Origin: JBCDAP01 sp038747915
Lineage (GTDB): Bacteria; Planctomycetota; Phycisphaerae; Phycisphaerales; UBA1924
Direction: 5' to 3'
NCBI GenBank assembly: GCA_038747915.1
Contig: JBCDJJ010000084.1
Coordinates: 1-15,517 of the forward strand
DNA length: 15,517 nucleotides
Shown: piece by piece, positions 12,521 through 15,517 of the stretch
Position numbering within the stretch: position 1 is the stretch's first letter
Layout: the number at the start of each line of letters is the position of its first letter
Program-made: the position numbers and the translations under genes
Notes under the pieces: generated by a model
Told to the model about the DNA's origin: nothing
Seen by the model: the letters and a program-made list of their open reading frames with translations, nothing else
Databases searched by the model: none

Positions 12521-15389
12521 GCCGGTGAATCGCCCGGCCGATCCGGTACATACCGACGCGCGGCCCAGCGTCCGCAGGCGGCGCTCGCATCTGACGCGAG
12601 GCGACATCCTCGCGCTGGGCTCGTTCCTGGCGATCGCGTGCGTGGTGATCGGCATCGAGTTATGCCTGGCCTGGATCGCGGGCTTTGATGCCACCTCCAT
12701 CGTCCAGCTCGCGATCCAGGCCGTGTTCGCGTTCTTCGCCGCGTTCCTTGTGTGCCTCACGGTGCTGAGCCGCCGGTCCGAAGTGTCGGCGCGGCGCGAG
12801 AAGGAACGGGTGATCGAGTCCGAGCGTCGTCTCCAGCAGTGGACCGATACCGCCCCGATGCTGCTCTGGGCCACCGACGCCGAGGGGGAACTGGTCTACC
12901 TCAGCGGCGGGTGGGAGGAGTACATCGATCTCACCGACCGCACCAACCTCAAGGAGCGATGGCTCGGCCTCGTCGTCGAGCGAGACCTCGAACGGATGAA
13001 GCTGGCCTGTGCGGTCTCCCACGAGAACCACGAGCGGCTCGAAGTTACCGTCGGTCTTCAACGCAAGAACGGCGAAGAGCGCGTCTTCATCGACCGTGGC
13101 GTCCCGCAGTTCGACGCGGACGGGCGTTTCACCGGCTTGATCGGCTGCTGCGTGGACATCACCGATCACGAGCGCATGCGGTCGAAGCTCGACACCGTCG
13201 AGCTCGCCATCGCGTACGTCGAGGACGCGGTGCTGATCACCGAGCCCGACCCGAGCACCGGCGCACAGATCATTGTGCACTGCAACGCCGCATTCGAGCG
13301 GATGACCGGCTATACGCGCGACGAGGTCGTCGGTCGCACGCCGAGGTTCATGCGCGGTCCGGATGCCGACGAGACGGTGCTCCACGAGCTCGACGAGGCG
13401 ATCCGCCGCGGAGAGTCCTTTCGGTGCGAGCTCCGCAACGCACGCAAGTCCGGCGAGCCCTACTGGGCGGACAGCACGCTCCACACCGTGCGCGATCAGC
13501 ACGGCCGCGCCGCCCGAGTCGTCGCGATCCAGCGCGACATCACCGAGCGGCGCGCGCACGAGCAGCGGCTCCGCGACCTCAACGAGCGATTCGAACTCGC
13601 CGAGCAGGCGGCGCGCGTGGCCGCCTTCGAGGTCGACCTCAGGACCGAGATCATGGCGCTCTCGCCCCATGCAGCTTCGCTCCTCGGCTACCCCCCCGGC
13701 ACGACGCAGCGCGATGTGCATACGATCATGCGCGAGCGTGTACACCCCGCCGACCAATGGGGCGTGCTGAAACGCCTCGAGCGGGCAGCGGTCGATCCAG
13801 GGCCCCGTCACGGTGCGCACCGGCTCGTGCTGCCCACCGGCGAGACCCGGTGGATCGAGGTGCACGCGATCACACACTTCGTCGATCAGGCACCCACGCG
13901 GATCGTCGGCCTGCTGCAGGATGTCACCGAGCAGCGAGAGGCCGAGATGCGTCGAGCGCAGCTCGAAGAAGAGCTCCGATTGTTCATCGAGCAGACGCCC
14001 GCAGCGGTCGCGATGTTCGACCGGGACATGCGATACCTGCGGGCGAGCAAGGGCTGGTACGAGCAGTACGGCCTCGGCACGGACTCGATCATCGGCCGCT
14101 CGCACAACGAGGTCTTCCCCGCCATCACCGAGCAATGGAACGACCTGTACAAGCGTGTGCTGAACGGCGCCGAGCTCGCCTCACCCGCCGACTGCCTTCT
14201 CCGCGAAGATGGAACCGAAACCTGGATCCGGTGGCAACTCACCCCGTGGCGTCACCCCGATGGCCAGATCGGCGGCATCATCATGTACACGGAGATTATC
14301 AATCAGCAGATCGCCAACGAACGCCGGCTTCAGCGCACCCACCAAGAGCTCGCAGCGAGCGAGGCCAAGTACCGCAAGATTATCGAGGAGCACACCGAGC
14401 TCGTCTGTCGGTTCCTGCCCGACTGCACACTGACCTTCGTGAACCAGAGCTACGCCCGTCGATTCGGCCGTAGCGCCGATGAACTCATCGGCACCACGTT
14501 CCTCGATCTCGTGCCCGAGCACGTGCACGAGAGTATCCACGACCGCATCGACGCACTCTCACCGGCACGCCCCGAGATCCGCATGGACCACCAGGTCATC
14601 CTGCCCGATGGCACACTCGCGATCCAGGAGTGGATCGATGTCGGCATCTTCGACGCGGACGGCCGGTTGATCGAGTGCCAGGGCTACGGCCGCGACATCA
14701 CCGCCATTCGTGCAGCCGAGGAACGCGACAAACGCCGCATCCGTCAACAGGAGATGCTGCTCCGAGAACTCAATCACCGCGTGAAGAACTCGCTCGGCGG
14801 TCTGCTCACCATGATCGATCTGTGCCGCGACGTGGAGTCAACGAAGGAGGGCATGGCCGAGTCGCTCCGGGCCCGCGTCCGCGCGATGCTCGATGTGCAT
14901 ACCATGCTGTCCGAGTCGCACTGGTCGCCCGTGGACCTCCGAGAGTTCCTGATGAGATTCACACCGCCCGGCACGAGCGATCGCGTCACAATCACCGGGC
15001 CGAGCGCCGAGGTCCCGGCCGAGCAGGCGACCGCCTTCGGCATCGTCATCGGTGAGCTGTTCGCCAATAGCGGCGAGCACGGAGCCCTCTCGACCAACGG
15101 TCGAATCAATGTGGACTGGACCATCGATCCAGATGACCCGGTGCTGGTTACGCTGCAGTGGCGCGAGCACCACGGCCCCGCGCTCACGCCACCCACCCCG
15201 GGGCTCGGCATGAACCTGATCGAAGGGTTCGCGAGGAGCGAGCTGCGCGGCGGCATCGAGTTCGGCTTCCCACCCGACGGCGTCGCCCACACCCTGACCA
15301 TGCGGCTCGACCCGGCCATCATCGACGACCCGCGGGTAAAAACCACAGCGCACCTTGAGAACATGCCACGAGCGCAACACGCATCGTGA
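12513..15389 (+). CDS. Multi-PAS membrane sensor histidine kinase, HWE/HisKA_2 type
   Basis: The 958-residue protein is a two-component sensor. Two membrane helices (about 32-55 and 63-85) are joined by only a few residues, so sensing is probably cytoplasmic. Five PAS/PAC modules follow: about 110-219, 228-346, 360-473, 490-598 and 620-732, most ending in D(I/V)T. The dimerisation helix has ELNHRVKNSLGG with phosphoacceptor H755, typical of HWE/HisKA_2 kinases. The ATPase domain has the N-box ELFANSGEHGALS (N852), a WRE motif and the G-box PGLGMN (G897, G899). There is no receiver domain, so a separate response regulator is needed. The second PAS resembles LOV domains, but GRTPRF replaces the GRNCRF flavin-cysteine motif. 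The ATG at 12513 lies inside the serC end without a clear ribosome site, suggesting translational coupling. Confidence 0.9.
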   Translation: MPEPVNRPADPVHTDARPSVRRRRSHLTRGDILALGSFLAIACVVIGIELCLAWIAGFDATSIVQLAIQAVFAFFAAFLVCLTVLSRRSEVSARREKERVIESERRLQQWTDTAPMLLWATDAEGELVYLSGGWEEYIDLTDRTNLKERWLGLVVERDLERMKLACAVSHENHERLEVTVGLQRKNGEERVFIDRGVPQFDADGRFTGLIGCCVDITDHERMRSKLDTVELAIAYVEDAVLITEPDPSTGAQIIVHCNAAFERMTGYTRDEVVGRTPRFMRGPDADETVLHELDEAIRRGESFRCELRNARKSGEPYWADSTLHTVRDQHGRAARVVAIQRDITERRAHEQRLRDLNERFELAEQAARVAAFEVDLRTEIMALSPHAASLLGYPPGTTQRDVHTIMRERVHPADQWGVLKRLERAAVDPGPRHGAHRLVLPTGETRWIEVHAITHFVDQAPTRIVGLLQDVTEQREAEMRRAQLEEELRLFIEQTPAAVAMFDRDMRYLRASKGWYEQYGLGTDSIIGRSHNEVFPAITEQWNDLYKRVLNGAELASPADCLLREDGTETWIRWQLTPWRHPDGQIGGIIMYTEIINQQIANERRLQRTHQELAASEAKYRKIIEEHTELVCRFLPDCTLTFVNQSYARRFGRSADELIGTTFLDLVPEHVHESIHDRIDALSPARPEIRMDHQVILPDGTLAIQEWIDVGIFDADGRLIECQGYGRDITAIRAAEERDKRRIRQQEMLLRELNHRVKNSLGGLLTMIDLCRDVESTKEGMAESLRARVRAMLDVHTMLSESHWSPVDLREFLMRFTPPGTSDRVTITGPSAEVPAEQATAFGIVIGELFANSGEHGALSTNGRINVDWTIDPDDPVLVTLQWREHHGPALTPPTPGLGMNLIEGFARSELRGGIEFGFPPDGVAHTLTMRLDPAIIDDPRVKTTAHLENMPRAQHAS

Positions 15390-15392
15390 TGT

Positions 15393-15411
15393 CGGCCCTG
15401 ATGGCCGTTAT
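15393..15411 (+). terminator. Weak hairpin after the kinase gene
   Basis: CGGCC (15393-15397) pairs with GGCCG (15403-15407) over a five-base loop, followed by TTAT. It sits just after the kinase stop, where a terminator is expected, but the stem is short and the T-run is poor. Confidence 0.25.
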
Positions 15412-15445
15412 CGCATCCTGCATCATCGAGTTCCATGACCCGGTG

Positions 15446-15466
15446 GTGGGAGCGTCTCGCTCCCAC
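15446..15466. repeat. REP-like palindrome, copy 1
   Basis: GTGGGAGCG (15446-15454) and CGCTCCCAC (15458-15466) form a perfect nine-base-pair stem with a three-base TCT loop. A second copy in reverse orientation follows 33 bases later. The form is that of a dispersed extragenic palindrome; it may also end kinase transcription. Confidence 0.8.
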
Positions 15467-15499
15467 GAACATTCATCCACTACTGTCCGTTATCCGGCA

Positions 15500-15517
15500 G
15501 TGGGAGCGAGACGCTCC
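15500..15517. repeat. REP-like palindrome, copy 2, cut by window end
   Basis: GTGGGAGCG, AGA, CGCTCC is the reverse complement of copy 1 as far as the window goes; the last three bases (CAC expected) lie outside. Two inverted copies in tandem give a BIME-like arrangement. Confidence 0.75.

Noticed and set aside
11351..12874. Minus-strand frame covering serC
   Set aside because: It is a shadow of serC, whose cofactor lysine and motifs are intact on +.
12660..14135. 491-codon minus-strand frame inside the kinase gene
   Set aside because: It is antisense to clear PAS domains and shows no domain resemblance of its own.

Overview
The window is G+C-rich bacterial DNA whose coding regions strongly favour G or C at third codon positions. 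The gene content suggests a motile Planctomycetota member, probably of the Phycisphaerae. The signs are a divergent flagellar rod and L-ring set, a secreted kelch protein ending in a planctomycete-style dockerin-like tail (FDAFDLSAYL), a DUF1015 protein near serA/serC, and heptamer or palindromic intergenic repeats. The assignment rests on recognised sequence style, not on a search.

Region 1 (1-4728) is flagellar. The 3' end of flgK on + converges on a minus-strand cluster that reads, in transcription order, small unknown ORF (4608-4444), flgF, flgG, flgA, flgH. The last three genes are tightly packed, and flgA and flgH overlap by ATGA. Two minus-strand elements that closely match the sigma-54 -24/-12 consensus precede the small ORF and flgG and share 13 of 16 bases, so the rod genes look RpoN-dependent. 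FlgH lacks the usual lipoprotein cysteine. The small ORF ends at a TAG that is followed in the same frame by 20 coding-like codons.

Region 2 (4729-8513) reads on +. It holds a XerD-type tyrosine recombinase with all six catalytic residues, a perfect 14-unit 7-bp tandem repeat, efp (elongation factor P), a leader with two inverted repeats, a GNAT acetyltransferase and a DUF1015 protein with a DGHHR motif.

Region 3 (8570-15389) starts with a minus-strand secreted kelch/dockerin-like gene. It is followed on + by serA (3-phosphoglycerate dehydrogenase with an ACT domain), serC (phosphoserine aminotransferase) and a five-PAS, membrane-anchored HWE/HisKA_2-type histidine kinase whose start lies inside the end of serC. 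serA and serC supply two steps of serine synthesis. No serB is present, and the DUF1015 protein is a candidate partner in serine metabolism. The serA-serC gap carries a heptamer-phased perfect inverted repeat, and the window ends in a pair of oppositely oriented REP-like palindromes.

The most interesting points are the paired sigma-54-like promoters, the amber-interrupted small ORF at the head of the flagellar cluster, the heptamer repeats, the DUF1015/serA/serC neighbourhood, and the serine-gene/sensor-kinase overlap.
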